A stretch of 64,000 nt of DNA, from NCBI GenBank assembly GCA_963797835.1, contig CAWCRN010000019.1:310001-374000 (forward strand), given 5' to 3'. The position numbers were made by a program, and so were the translations under genes. Source of the stretch: JBDTSW01 sp963797835 (GTDB lineage Bacteria > Actinomycetota > Thermoleophilia > Solirubrobacterales > 70-9). Below are positions 33,210 through 41,647 of this stretch, piece by piece; the stretch's first letter is position 1; the number at the start of each line of letters is the position of its first letter. A model generated the notes under the pieces. It worked only from the letters and a program-made list of their open reading frames with translations, did no database searches and was not told the DNA's origin.

Positions 33210-34828
33210 TTCGATGCGGCGGGGGTAACCGCCTGCTGCCCGCGGATGTGGCCGTGAACGAGCTGCACGACCATCGCTCCCTCGCCAACGGCGGCGGCGC
33301 ATCGCTTTGTCGACCCCGCGCGAACGTCCCCGGCCGCGTAGACGCCGGGCACGCTCGTTTCGAGCAGGTCGTCGCTGTCGACGGCGGCGCCGGTGAGGAT
33401 GAAGCCGTCCTCGTCGCGCTGGACCGCGGTGTCGAGCCACTCGGTGCATGGCCGCGCACCGAGAAAGAGGAACAGGAACGAGAACGGCAGGCGCTCTCCG
33501 GTCGTCAGCGTCACCGCGTCAATTTGGCCCCCGTCCCCATGCAGCTCCGCGATCTCGCTGCGATCACGCACCGCCACGCCGTAGCGCGCGAGCTCGCGCA
33601 CGAGATAGTCCGACATCGTCTCGTGAAGATCCTCGCGCCGGTGCAGCAGGGTTACGAGTGCGCCTCCGCGTGCAAGCCAGACCGCGGCCTGGCCGGCCGA
33701 GTTTCCGCCGCCCACCACGGCGACGCGCGATGCCCCACAGAGCTCCTGCTCTGGCGGGCCCGCGGCATAGAAGACGCTGAGGCCCTCGTAATCAGAAAGC
33801 CCATCGACCGGCAGCCGCCGATACTCGGCGCCGGTCGCCAGCAGGACCGCCCGAGCTGCGATCTCCTGCCCCTCTTCGAGACGGACGAGATGCCGTCCGA
33901 CTCCCGGCTCGAGCGCGACAGCCTGGTACGGGGTCGCCGGCCGAGCGCCGAACTTGCGCGCCTGCACGACCGCGCGGCCGGTCAGCTCGGTGCCGCTGAT
34001 CCCAGCCGGAAAGCCGAGGTAGTTCTCAATCCGGCGCGACTCACCCGCCTGCCCGCCGAGCGCCTTGCTGTCAACGACCAGCGTGTCAAGGCCCTCCGAG
34101 GCGCCGTAGACGGCGGCACCGAGGCCCGCCGGCCCGGCGCCGACGACAAGCAGGTCGACCTCTTCGCGCGGCGCAAGCTCGCGGCCGATACCGAGCGCGC
34201 GAGACAGCTCTCCCGAGGATGGCCCCCGCATCTCCTGGCCGCCCGGCAGTCGCACGAGCGGCAGGCTCGAGGCATCGAGCCCGGCGACCAGCGCCGCGGC
34301 TTCCGAGTCATCTCCTCGCTCCGAGTCGCGCCAGGTCAACGGGAGCCGGTTGTTGCGAGCGAACTCCACCAGCCGCCTGGTCGCCGCTGACGAATGGGGC
34401 CCGACGATCTCCAGTCCAAGCCCTGCCACCTGCTGCAGCGCCTCCCGCCGGGCGATGAACGTCCCGAGCAACAGCTCGCTGAGCGGCCCGTCGTCGAACA
34501 GCAGCTCCCGCAGCGCGTCCCTGTCGACGGCGATGTAGCGCAGGGGCTGCATGACCTCTGCGGTCAAGAAGGCGCTCTGCCCCGACAGCAGGTTCAGCTC
34601 GCCGAGGAAGTTCGAGCGTCCCTGCCGCACGATCTCGTTGCCGGCGCCGTCGAGCAACGCGACCTCGCCCTCGAGAATCGCGACGAACGGGTAGCTCTCA
34701 TCGCCGACCTGGAAGAGGACATCGCCTACGTCGGCGCTGCACTCTTCCCCGCGCTCGCCGATCTTTGCGAGCTGCGTGGGCGACAGCGCCGGGCTTTCAG
34801 GGACCCTCAGTGGGCTTGATTCATTCAT
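33206..34828 (-). CDS. cyclic-nucleotide-binding-domain flavoprotein (TrxR-like, no CxxC)
   Basis: 540 residues. N-terminal cNMP-binding domain (about 15-135: VLFQVGDESYPFVAILEGEV, SNFLGELNLLSGQSAFLTAE), a short linker domain, then a two-dinucleotide-fold flavoprotein of thioredoxin-reductase type: LLVVGAGPAGLGAAVYGASE, VAVVGGGNSAGQAAVWLARG and VYAAGDVRAGSTKRCAAAVG. At the place of the redox CxxC the protein has FYAAGPPEQELCGAS, so it should not reduce thioredoxin. It overlaps the TetR gene by 8 bp upstream and the DsbA gene by 4 bp downstream, forming one operon. Confidence 0.88.
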   Translation of the reverse strand: MNESSPLRVPESPALSPTQLAKIGERGEECSADVGDVLFQVGDESYPFVAILEGEVALLDGAGNEIVRQGRSNFLGELNLLSGQSAFLTAEVMQPLRYIAVDRDALRELLFDDGPLSELLLGTFIARREALQQVAGLGLEIVGPHSSAATRRLVEFARNNRLPLTWRDSERGDDSEAAALVAGLDASSLPLVRLPGGQEMRGPSSGELSRALGIGRELAPREEVDLLVVGAGPAGLGAAVYGASEGLDTLVVDSKALGGQAGESRRIENYLGFPAGISGTELTGRAVVQARKFGARPATPYQAVALEPGVGRHLVRLEEGQEIAARAVLLATGAEYRRLPVDGLSDYEGLSVFYAAGPPEQELCGASRVAVVGGGNSAGQAAVWLARGGALVTLLHRREDLHETMSDYLVRELARYGVAVRDRSEIAELHGDGGQIDAVTLTTGERLPFSFLFLFLGARPCTEWLDTAVQRDEDGFILTGAAVDSDDLLETSVPGVYAAGDVRAGSTKRCAAAVGEGAMVVQLVHGHIRGQQAVTPAASK

Positions 34829-35456
34829 CGGGCGGAGAGGCTGGATTGGCTGCGGTCTGCGTCAGTGACGTGATGAAGAAGCTCTGCACCTTGTCGAGTG
34901 GCTGGGTGCTTCGGTTTGCGCGGCTGAGGATAAGGGCGCCCTCGAGAGCCGCGAGGAGTACGGAGGCATCGTCCTCTGCGGTTGACTTCGGGATGCCGAA
35001 TCTGACCAAGGCGGCGCGCACCGAGTCACGCCACTGACCGAATAGAGCGCGGGCCTCTTGCCGTAGCCGGTCGTCTCCGCTGGCATCTATGACGGTCGCG
35101 GCGATGGGACATCCCATCGTGAAGTTGCTCTTGACGAGCACTTCGTGCCAAGGGGCGAAGATTGCCCCGATTGCATCGCCCAGCGTGGCCGCTTCGACGA
35201 GCCCCGACTCGGTGGCTGCCAGCACCTCGGCGCCGGCCAGGTTGAGGGCCTCGGTGATGAGCTGCGTCTTCCCGCCCGGGAAGTAGCGCTGGAGGGACCC
35301 GCGAGGGCCGTCGGCATGGGCAACGATCTGGCGCAGGCCGACACCGTGAACACCGCGCTCGCGAACCAGCGTGGCCGCGCTGCGCACGATGCGGTCACGG
35401 GCGGGCTGCTGCTTGCCGCTTCCCCTTGTCCGCGAGCTCTCTTGCCGAGCGTCCAT
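34821..35456 (-). CDS. TetR-family regulator (LmrA/YxaF-like)
   Basis: 211 residues. HTH: DRIVRSAATLVRERGVHGVG, LRQIVAHADGPRGSLQRYFP, typical of the LmrA/YxaF subgroup. First gene of the operon with the flavoprotein and DsbA-like protein and divergent from the alpha/beta-hydrolase/enoyl-CoA hydratase operon. Two matching palindromes between them are the probable operators, so it likely represses both directions. Confidence 0.9.
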   Translation of the reverse strand: MDARQESSRTRGSGKQQPARDRIVRSAATLVRERGVHGVGLRQIVAHADGPRGSLQRYFPGGKTQLITEALNLAGAEVLAATESGLVEAATLGDAIGAIFAPWHEVLVKSNFTMGCPIAATVIDASGDDRLRQEARALFGQWRDSVRAALVRFGIPKSTAEDDASVLLAALEGALILSRANRSTQPLDKVQSFFITSLTQTAANPASPPDE

Positions 35457-35477
35457 GAGAACAGTCTATCCGGGCGC

Positions 35478-35493
35478 GATGACGGTCGTCATC
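35478..35493. promoter_or_regulatory. TetR-type operator O1
   Basis: GATGACGGTCGTCATC, inverted arms GATGAC/GTCATC, 22 bp upstream of the TetR start codon. Confidence 0.75.
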
Positions 35494-35521
35494 GGACCCT
35501 GCTATCGTCCGCCGAGCTGCC

Positions 35522-35537
35522 GATGACAGTCGTCATC
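35522..35537. promoter_or_regulatory. TetR-type operator O2
   Basis: GATGACAGTCGTCATC, the same dyad as O1 with one centre base changed, 44 bp from O1 and 44 bp upstream of the hydrolase start. Confidence 0.75.
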
Positions 35538-35580
35538 GGTTGCTCTGCTCTACCGATCGACCACTCCAAAGGAGCCCACA

Positions 35581-36417
35581 TTGAGCTACTCGCCCATCTC
35601 CCCGCTCTTTCGAGTGTGCGACGGGGTGCGGATTCGGTTTGCTGACAACCAGGCGGACTCGTCGGCGGTGACCGTGTTGATGTTGAGCCCGTGGCCGGAA
35701 AGCCTCTGGGCGTTCCGAAGGATCTGGGACCGAGTGTCGGAGGCGGCGCGCGTGGTCGCGATCGACCTACCGGGCTTTGGCCACTCTGACGGTCGCCCGG
35801 AGCTGATCGCACCGGATGCGATGGGCACGTTCCTTACGCGCCTCATCGAGGAATGGGGCCTGGGCGCCCCGCACGTGGTCGGTCCGGACGTGGGCACCGC
35901 CGCCGCGTTGTTCTTGGCGGCCAACGCTCCAGACCGCGTCACGAGCTTGACCATCGGTGGAGGCGCGGTGCGTGACCCCATCGAGGCCGGCGGCGCGCTC
36001 AAGGATGTCATCGAGGCCCCGAGCCTCGACGACGTCCGGCAGCTGGACGCCCGAACCAACATCGGGTTCGCCGTCGAGCCCGCGGCCGGTGCCGATAGCG
36101 AGCCCGACGTCCATGAGGACTACGTAAGCGCGTACGACCTCGGGCGCTTTGCCGAGTCCGCTCGCTTTGTCCGCCACTACCCCGAGCAGAATCCGGTGCT
36201 GCGCGGCCTGTTGCCTTCGATCACCACGCCGGCTCAGGTCATCGCCGGACGCGAGGACGACCTGGTGCCTTGGTCCAACAACGAGTACCTCGCCGACCTG
36301 CTGCCCAACAGCGAGATCCACCCGCTGGATGCCGGCCACTTCGCGTGGGAGGAGGCGTCCGATGAGTACGGCCGCCTCATCGTGGAGTGGGTCACCGGCG
36401 GCTTCCAGCGGCCATAA
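35581..36417 (+). CDS. alpha/beta-hydrolase with Asp nucleophile (dehalogenase/epoxide-hydrolase type)
   Basis: 278 residues. TTG start at 35581 with AAAGGAG 6 bases upstream. Conserved parts: VVAIDLPGFGHSDGRPE, nucleophile elbow HVVGPDVGTAAALF with Asp instead of Ser, AQVIAGREDDLVPWSNNEYL and catalytic His in HPLDAGHFAWEEA. Asp nucleophiles occur in haloalkane and fluoroacetate dehalogenases and epoxide hydrolases, which proceed through an ester intermediate. Expressed with two enoyl-CoA hydratase genes and opposite the TetR gene, it may serve degradation of an acid or ester. Confidence 0.85.
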   Translation: MSYSPISPLFRVCDGVRIRFADNQADSSAVTVLMLSPWPESLWAFRRIWDRVSEAARVVAIDLPGFGHSDGRPELIAPDAMGTFLTRLIEEWGLGAPHVVGPDVGTAAALFLAANAPDRVTSLTIGGGAVRDPIEAGGALKDVIEAPSLDDVRQLDARTNIGFAVEPAAGADSEPDVHEDYVSAYDLGRFAESARFVRHYPEQNPVLRGLLPSITTPAQVIAGREDDLVPWSNNEYLADLLPNSEIHPLDAGHFAWEEASDEYGRLIVEWVTGGFQRP

Positions 36418-36444
36418 CCCAAGCTCCGGAACGAAGGGAGTCCG

Positions 36445-37239
36445 ATGACCGAAAGCGCCTACGAGTCAACTGGTGGCGTCGCCGTCGTGACGCTCTCCAA
36501 TCCGCCGGCGAACCTGTTCACGGTCGAGGTGGGCGAGGACATTCGATCCGGCATCGAGCGGGCCCGCGGGGAGGGAGCCCGTGCGATGGTCATCCAGGCC
36601 GACGGCGCGGTCTTCTCCGGCGGAGCCGACGTCTCGCTCTTCAAGGACCGCTCGCTCGAGGAAGCACGCGATCTGATGATCGGCTTCATGCCGATCCTCG
36701 CCGGGCTCGAGGACGCACCCTTTCCCGTGATCGCGGCGGTACACGGGCTGTGCTTCGCCGCCGGCCTGGAGCTCGCGCTCGCCTGTGACCTGATCATCGC
36801 CGCCGAGGGCACCCAATTCGCGCAGGTCGAAGCGCTGATCGGGGCCACGACATTCGGCGGCGGCATCTACCGGCTCTCGGAGCGATGCGGGCCGGCCCGA
36901 GCCCGAGAGATCACCTTCGGCGCCGATTCCTACAGCGCCGAAACCTTCGAACGCTGGAACATAATCAACCGCGTCGTCGCCGGCGACCAGCTCCGGGGCA
37001 GAGCGCTCGAATGGGCGCAGAGCCTGGCCAAGGGGCCGACCGCGGCTCACGCGGCGACCAAGAAGCTCCTCCGTCACGCCCTTGCCAACGGGACACGCTC
37101 AGCCGATGGCTACATGAGCGAGGTGGTTCCGCCGCTCTTCGTCGGCCACGACATGCCCAATGCCGTCGACTACCTGCTTACGCACGGCGTCCAGAAGTTC
37201 CGCGAGAACCACGACGAGATCGTCTTCACCGGTGAGTGA
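36445..37239 (+). CDS. enoyl-CoA hydratase/isomerase family protein 1
   Basis: 264 residues of the crotonase fold: oxyanion-hole segments FSGGADVSLFKD and HGLCFAAGLELALACDLIIA, then FAQVEALIGATTFGGGIYRL. GGAG lies upstream of the ATG. The following crotonase gene overlaps by 8 bp, so the two proteins are probably made together and may form a heteromeric enzyme. Reaction may be hydration, isomerisation or another crotonase chemistry. Confidence 0.88.
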   Translation: MTESAYESTGGVAVVTLSNPPANLFTVEVGEDIRSGIERARGEGARAMVIQADGAVFSGGADVSLFKDRSLEEARDLMIGFMPILAGLEDAPFPVIAAVHGLCFAAGLELALACDLIIAAEGTQFAQVEALIGATTFGGGIYRLSERCGPARAREITFGADSYSAETFERWNIINRVVAGDQLRGRALEWAQSLAKGPTAAHAATKKLLRHALANGTRSADGYMSEVVPPLFVGHDMPNAVDYLLTHGVQKFRENHDEIVFTGE

Positions 37240-38026
37240 AGAGCCAGCGGTTACCGTCGAGCGGCGCGACAAGGTCCTGCTGATAGGCCTGAACCGACCG
37301 GCGAAGCGCAACGCCTTCAACCTGGCGATGATCGACCAGCTCGCCGCCGCCTATCACGAGCTCGAGGCCAACGACGAGATCCGCTGCGGGGTGCTGTTTG
37401 GGCACGGAGATCACTTCACCGGCGGGCTTGACCTGGCGGAGGTTGGACCGCTCGTTCGGGAGGGACGTCTCGACGAGTCGTTCTCCGGTCCCGGGCGGCG
37501 CGACCCGTGGCGCAAGGACAACGTCTGGACGACGCCACTTGTGGCTGCAGTCCAAGGCTGGGTGATGACGCTTGCGATCGAGCTCCTTCTGGCAGCGGAC
37601 ATCCGCATCGCTGCCTCCGATGCCCGCTTTGCGCAGCTCGAGATCAGGCGTGGGATCTACGCCTTCGGTGGTGCGACGATCCGGCTCCCGCGTGACGCCG
37701 GGTGGGGAAACGCGATGCGATGGCTGCTGACCGGCGAGGAGTACGACGCCGCGGAGGCACAGCGGATCGGCCTGGTCCAGGAGGTCGTCGAGCCTGGCCG
37801 CCAGCTCGACCGAGCGATCGAGCTGGCGGAGATGATCGCCGAGAAGTCAGGGCCGTTGGGCGTGAAGACGACGCTTGCCTCGGCGCATCGCGCTCGGATC
37901 GAGGGCGAGGCAGCCGCCTTCGCGCGCCTGGAACCCGATATGGCCGAGCTCTTCGATACCGAGGACGGCCGCGAAGGGCTCCAGTCATTCCTCGAGCGCC
38001 GCGACGCAAGGTTCGTCGGGCGCTGA
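37232..38026 (+). CDS. enoyl-CoA hydratase/isomerase family protein 2
   Basis: 264 residues from the GTG at 37232 inside the end of the previous gene. KVLLIGLNRPAKRNAFNLAM, LFGHGDHFTGGLDLAEVGPL and VQGWVMTLAIELLLAADIRI mark the fold. The usual Glu of the second active-site block is shifted (LEIRRGIYAFGGATIRLPRD), so the reaction may not be simple hydration. Last gene of the operon; a short hairpin (TTCGGGTC/GACCCGAA, 38062-38080) follows. Confidence 0.88.
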   Translation: MSEEPAVTVERRDKVLLIGLNRPAKRNAFNLAMIDQLAAAYHELEANDEIRCGVLFGHGDHFTGGLDLAEVGPLVREGRLDESFSGPGRRDPWRKDNVWTTPLVAAVQGWVMTLAIELLLAADIRIAASDARFAQLEIRRGIYAFGGATIRLPRDAGWGNAMRWLLTGEEYDAAEAQRIGLVQEVVEPGRQLDRAIELAEMIAEKSGPLGVKTTLASAHRARIEGEAAAFARLEPDMAELFDTEDGREGLQSFLERRDARFVGR

Positions 38027-38165
38027 GCATCAGCCGGTACGAAATTTGGGAGCAAGGGACCTTCGGGTCTTCGACCCGAACGCCGGCAGAACCCGAGGGT
38101 TTTCGGTTCGTTCTCGTGCCTGAGATGGATCGAAAGCGGGCCAATCAGGCCCACGGGTACCAAGT

Positions 38166-38187
38166 TTGGTACCCGCTTGGTACCCGC
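38166..38187. repeat. tandem 11-bp arm-type repeats (locus III)
   Basis: Two exact adjacent TTGGTACCCGC units, preceded by an inverted GGGTACCAA. Located between the crotonase operon and the tRNA fragment. Confidence 0.75.
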
Positions 38188-38206
38188 AGACTTTGCCCCT
38201 CCAACA

Positions 38207-38234
38207 GAAAAACCCCGCAATAGCGGGGCTTTTC
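38207..38234. terminator. hairpin terminator beside tRNA fragment
   Basis: CCCCGC/GCGGGG stem flanked by A5 and T4, so it can work in both directions. Same relative position as at 23081 and 51454. Confidence 0.75.
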
Positions 38235-38237
38235 CAT

Positions 38238-38278
38238 AGCGGGGGCGGATTTGAACCCGCGACCTCCGGGGTTATGAG
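38238..38278 (-). other. tRNA-Met 3'-half fragment (locus III)
   Basis: Minus strand CTCATAACCCCGGAGG, then the T-arm and CCCCCGCT acceptor end; one G is missing from the T-arm stem and one C added near the anticodon stem. The sequence past the anticodon (AGATCGAGCT on the plus strand) matches loci I and IV. Confidence 0.7.
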
Positions 38279-38487
38279 ATCGAGCTCGTGCGTGCTGTCG
38301 CTCACGCTAGCCGTCGGGCGCCGGACGCTGACGACCGACGCGGGCGCCGGCTCCGCGATAATCGCATCGCCGCGCGCGCTGTGACGAACCCGGCGGGTTC
38401 ACGGGCCGTGCGGCATTCGCGACACGGCGAGGCCGCGGACTTAGGATGCGGCTCACGACAATCGGCGAACGTAGGAGGGAACGCGCG

Positions 38488-39642
38488 ATGGGCGAGACAC
38501 TCGATTCGACCACCCTGTACCTCGGGCCCTGGTACGAGCGCTCTCCCTACTTCGACGCGACCGTGCGCGCCGGGTGCACGGCCTACGACATCTACAACCA
38601 CACCTACCTGCCCGCGTACTACGACGATCCGGTCACCGAGTACTGGCACTTGCTCGAGCACGTGACGCTGTGGGACGTCGGCGTCGAGCACATCGTCCAG
38701 ATCAAGGGCCCCGACGCGCTTGCGTTCACGAACCTCCTGACCTGCCGCGACCTCACCAAGTGCGCGGTCGGACAGTGCAAGTACGCACCGCTGATCGAGG
38801 CCGACGGCGGGATCGTGAACGACCCGGTCCTGCTGCGGGTGGCTGACGACAGCTTCTGGCTCGCGCTGGCCGACAGCGACGCCGGGCTCTGGGCAAGGGG
38901 GGTCGCGTGGGGGTCGGGCATGGACGTCGAGATCACCGATCCGCCCGTCCACCCGCTCCAGGTGCAGGGCCCGAAGGCGAAGGACGTCGTCAGTGCGCTG
39001 TTCGGCGAGGACGTGCTTGAGATGCCCTATTACCACTGCGCTCACGCGGACCTCGACGGGATCCCGGTGGTCTTGGGCCGCACCGGGTGGACGGGCGAGA
39101 TCGGGTACGAGATCTACCTCTGCGACCCGGATCGCGGCGACGAGCTCTGGGACCGGGTGATGGAGGCGGGCCGGCCCCACGACATCCGCCCGATCGCCCC
39201 GTGCGAGGCGCGCCGGATCGAGGCCGGGATCTTCAATTACCGCTCCGACATGACCATCGACAACAATCCGTTCGAAGTCACGGGCCTCGAGCGCCTCGTC
39301 GAGGATCAGGACGCCGACTACATCGGGAAGGCCGCGTTGGAGCGGATCCGCGCCGAGGGCGTGAGCCGCAAGCTCGTCGGCATGGAGATCGATGGCGACC
39401 CGCTCGACTGGGAGCTCACCCGCACATGGCCAGCCGCGAACAACGGCAGTCGGGTCGGCCACGCGACGATCGCCATCCGCTCACCGGGCCTCGAGAAGAA
39501 CATCGGCTACGTGTGGGTCCCGATCGAGCTCGCCGAGCCCGGCAACGAGCTCGAGCTCGAGCTGCCCGACGGGAGCAGGCGAACCGCGACGACTGCGGCG
39601 CTCCCGTTCATCGACCCGAAGAAGCGCAAGCCGGCGGCCTGA
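38488..39642 (+). CDS. GcvT-like aminomethyltransferase/demethylase family protein
   Basis: 384 residues from the ATG at 38488, with AGGAGGGA upstream. Folate-binding T-protein signatures: HVTLWDVGVEHIVQIKGPDA, KYAPLIEADGGIVNDPVLLR, LGRTGWTGEIGYEIYL, and the C-terminal GCV_T_C domain after LVGMEIDGDPL. The GcvT family also contains DmdA (DMSP demethylase) and O-demethylases such as LigM/DesA. The absence of other glycine-cleavage genes (gcvP, gcvH) nearby makes a tetrahydrofolate-dependent N-, O- or S-demethylase plausible. Confidence 0.82.
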   Translation: MGETLDSTTLYLGPWYERSPYFDATVRAGCTAYDIYNHTYLPAYYDDPVTEYWHLLEHVTLWDVGVEHIVQIKGPDALAFTNLLTCRDLTKCAVGQCKYAPLIEADGGIVNDPVLLRVADDSFWLALADSDAGLWARGVAWGSGMDVEITDPPVHPLQVQGPKAKDVVSALFGEDVLEMPYYHCAHADLDGIPVVLGRTGWTGEIGYEIYLCDPDRGDELWDRVMEAGRPHDIRPIAPCEARRIEAGIFNYRSDMTIDNNPFEVTGLERLVEDQDADYIGKAALERIRAEGVSRKLVGMEIDGDPLDWELTRTWPAANNGSRVGHATIAIRSPGLEKNIGYVWVPIELAEPGNELELELPDGSRRTATTAALPFIDPKKRKPAA

Positions 39643-39869
39643 GCCGAAGCGTCCTCGAGAGATCGAGCGCTCGGACGACGAGGTGCCAGGAGACCGTCAC
39701 ACCTCCTGGGTTGTGTCCCCTTCGTTGTCCCTGGCCCGAAACGCGTTTCCTCACACGCGGACCGTCCCACGAAATAGCCGAGGGTAAAGCGAGATGCAAT
39801 TGATGCCCGGGTGCTCCGGCATTGGTGGCAGCGTCCTCGCGACCGGTCTAGTTCAAGGGCTGGCGCGAA

Positions 39870-40073
39870 GTGGACACCAACTTGTTCGACGCGTTCGTCC
39901 GGCTGATCAAGGCTGAGGGCTACCGGGCCAGGTATCCGGCGCCGTATCGGCCCGACTATGTAATGACGAACCACTACCTCGAGCTCAATGGCTGGTGCTA
40001 CTGGTTCATCCACCCGAACATGCTCAACCGGGAGCGGGCCGAGCATCGGAAGCACGAGCCGATCCCCGATTAG
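39870..40073 (+). CDS. hypothetical protein, 67 aa
   Basis: GTG start. Aromatic-rich: LFDAFVRLIKAEGYRARYPA, MTNHYLELNGWCYWFIHPNM and a polar end. A perfect terminator follows within 7 bases, supporting transcription. Not secreted. Family not recognised; it could be a 3' remnant of a longer gene since a single ATTGATGCCCG unit lies 73 bp upstream. Confidence 0.5.
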   Translation: MDTNLFDAFVRLIKAEGYRARYPAPYRPDYVMTNHYLELNGWCYWFIHPNMLNRERAEHRKHEPIPD

Positions 40074-40079
40074 GCGAGC

Positions 40080-40112
40080 GGGGCCGCGCGGAAAACAACT
40101 CCGCGCGGCCCC
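40080..40112 (+). terminator. hairpin terminator
   Basis: 12-bp perfect stem GGGGCCGCGCGG/CCGCGCGGCCCC, 9-nt loop. Confidence 0.8.
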
Positions 40113-40160
40113 GCGTCAGGTACGTCCCTTCCTGTCGGCCTAGGTGACTCGACCGAGCGC

Positions 40161-41484
40161 CTACCCGGTCGTGATCTGGGCCAGGGGCGCGTAGCCGGTC
40201 CAGCCCGAGGTCGGGGCCATACCGCTGATCGGACGCAGCGGTCTCGTTCCAGATGAGGTCGTCTCGGGTTCAGCTCGCCTCCGGCATATGGCGAATTGCC
40301 ATAGGTCCAGAGCGCCGACGTTGAGCGAGTCATACCCGCATCCGGGGTCCCACCATCGGGTCCGGCAGGCGCAGGGCGCCGAGCGGGTGGTAGCCGGAGT
40401 TGGTCGTGTTGAACGTGACCGTCCAGATCACCTCATCGTTGGCCGGAATGGTTACTCCGGGTCCCCGAAGTCGAAGGTGATCAGCTGGGAGAGCGAATTG
40501 ACGCAGAAGCCGCCGGCATTGCGGAACTTGCCTGCGTCCGCGCCCGTGCAGTTCGGATCCGCCGACGGCCGGTAGGGAATCGGGTCGGTGTTCGTCGCCG
40601 TGCCGAGCTCAGCGCCGACCGACCCATCCCCGTTCACCGCGTAGAGGTGAGCCGTGATGCCCGTCCGGGGATCGTCAAACGTCTCCCCAGGGGTCGTCAC
40701 GCAGTTCCCGGTGTTCCAGTGCCCGCTATCGCTGCATCCGTAGCTCTGAAAGTCCACGGTCAGCGACTTGATGTTGGCGGCCGCCGCTCACCGAGACTCC
40801 GTTTCCGAACTCACTCGTCCCGGGGTGCGCCTCGAACCCGAACGAGGGCGGCGGGGCGCACCTGGAGAAGTCCTGCGGCAGGTTGTTGTAGCCGAAGGTG
40901 CCATCGCCGGCGCCAGCGTCACAAATCGGCCCCCGGTTCGGCTTCACGAAGCAGGTCGGGCTGGTGCCGCACAGGCTCGGGTCGGCGACGTGAAGAACGA
41001 TCTTCTGGCTAGTCGGAACGGCGCCATTCCACGTCCGCGGTGCCCATCGTCCGTCGATCTCGTTGTCCTCGTCGAACCAGATGTTGGTCGCGTTGCCGCC
41101 TGGTCGTCCGAACGAGAAGTTGTAAGGGGACTTGCCGGACCTGTTCTTGGTCCAGTCAATCTCCTCAGTCTCGCCACCATTCGCGGTCACGTCGACCGCT
41201 GGCACATCGGTGGCGCCGGTTGGGTAGACGCAGTACTTGATCAGGCCCGGCACTCCGCCGACTGAGTCCTGGTCGTTCGAGACGAGCTCGTACGTGGTGA
41301 CGCCGCCGTCGGTCTCGGCGCTAGCCCGGACGTCGTTGTCGGTCGGGAGGCCCCCGCCGCCGTTCGGACAGGAGGCGGAGGTGGCTCCGTCGCCAGGCTT
41401 CGCCGCCGAGGCCGGGCTCGCGGCGAGTGCAACGCCGAAGCCGATCACCGCCAGGAAGGCGGGCAGTTTTCGCATGATGGTCAT
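40161..41484 (-). pseudogene. secreted Cys-containing protein, multiple frameshifts
   Basis: ATG at 41484 with a clear signal peptide (KLPAFLAVIGFGVALAASPA). The frame runs to about 40785 (ASCPNGGGGLPTDNDVRASA, YCVYPTGATDVPAVDVTANG, FEAHPGTSEFGNGVSVSGG). It then shifts into VDFQSYGCSDSGHWNTGNCV...GGFCVNSLSQLITFDF, again near 40455 into GVTIPANDEVIWTVTFNTTN, and again at about 40340, 40270 and 40220 (ALWTYGNSPYAGGELN; DDLIWNETAASDQRY; WTGYAPLAQITTG), ending at 40161. At least four indels. It must be inactive unless the sequence is faulty. Family unknown. Confidence 0.7.
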
Positions 41485-41647
41485 TTGGATTTGCTCCTTT
41501 TCGTGATTTGGGTACGTGATTTCGGGTCGTTTACTCGGGCAGGATTGCCCGCGTCTGCTCCCTGATCAGGGCGCAGACGCCGACACTCCGTCTCGATCGC
41601 GAGGCGCTCTGGCTCCCGGTGACCCCTGGATGCGTGCCTCGTCAACG

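Noticed and set aside
33206..34828. Thioredoxin reductase
   Set aside because: The redox CxxC of TrxR is missing, so only the fold is assigned.
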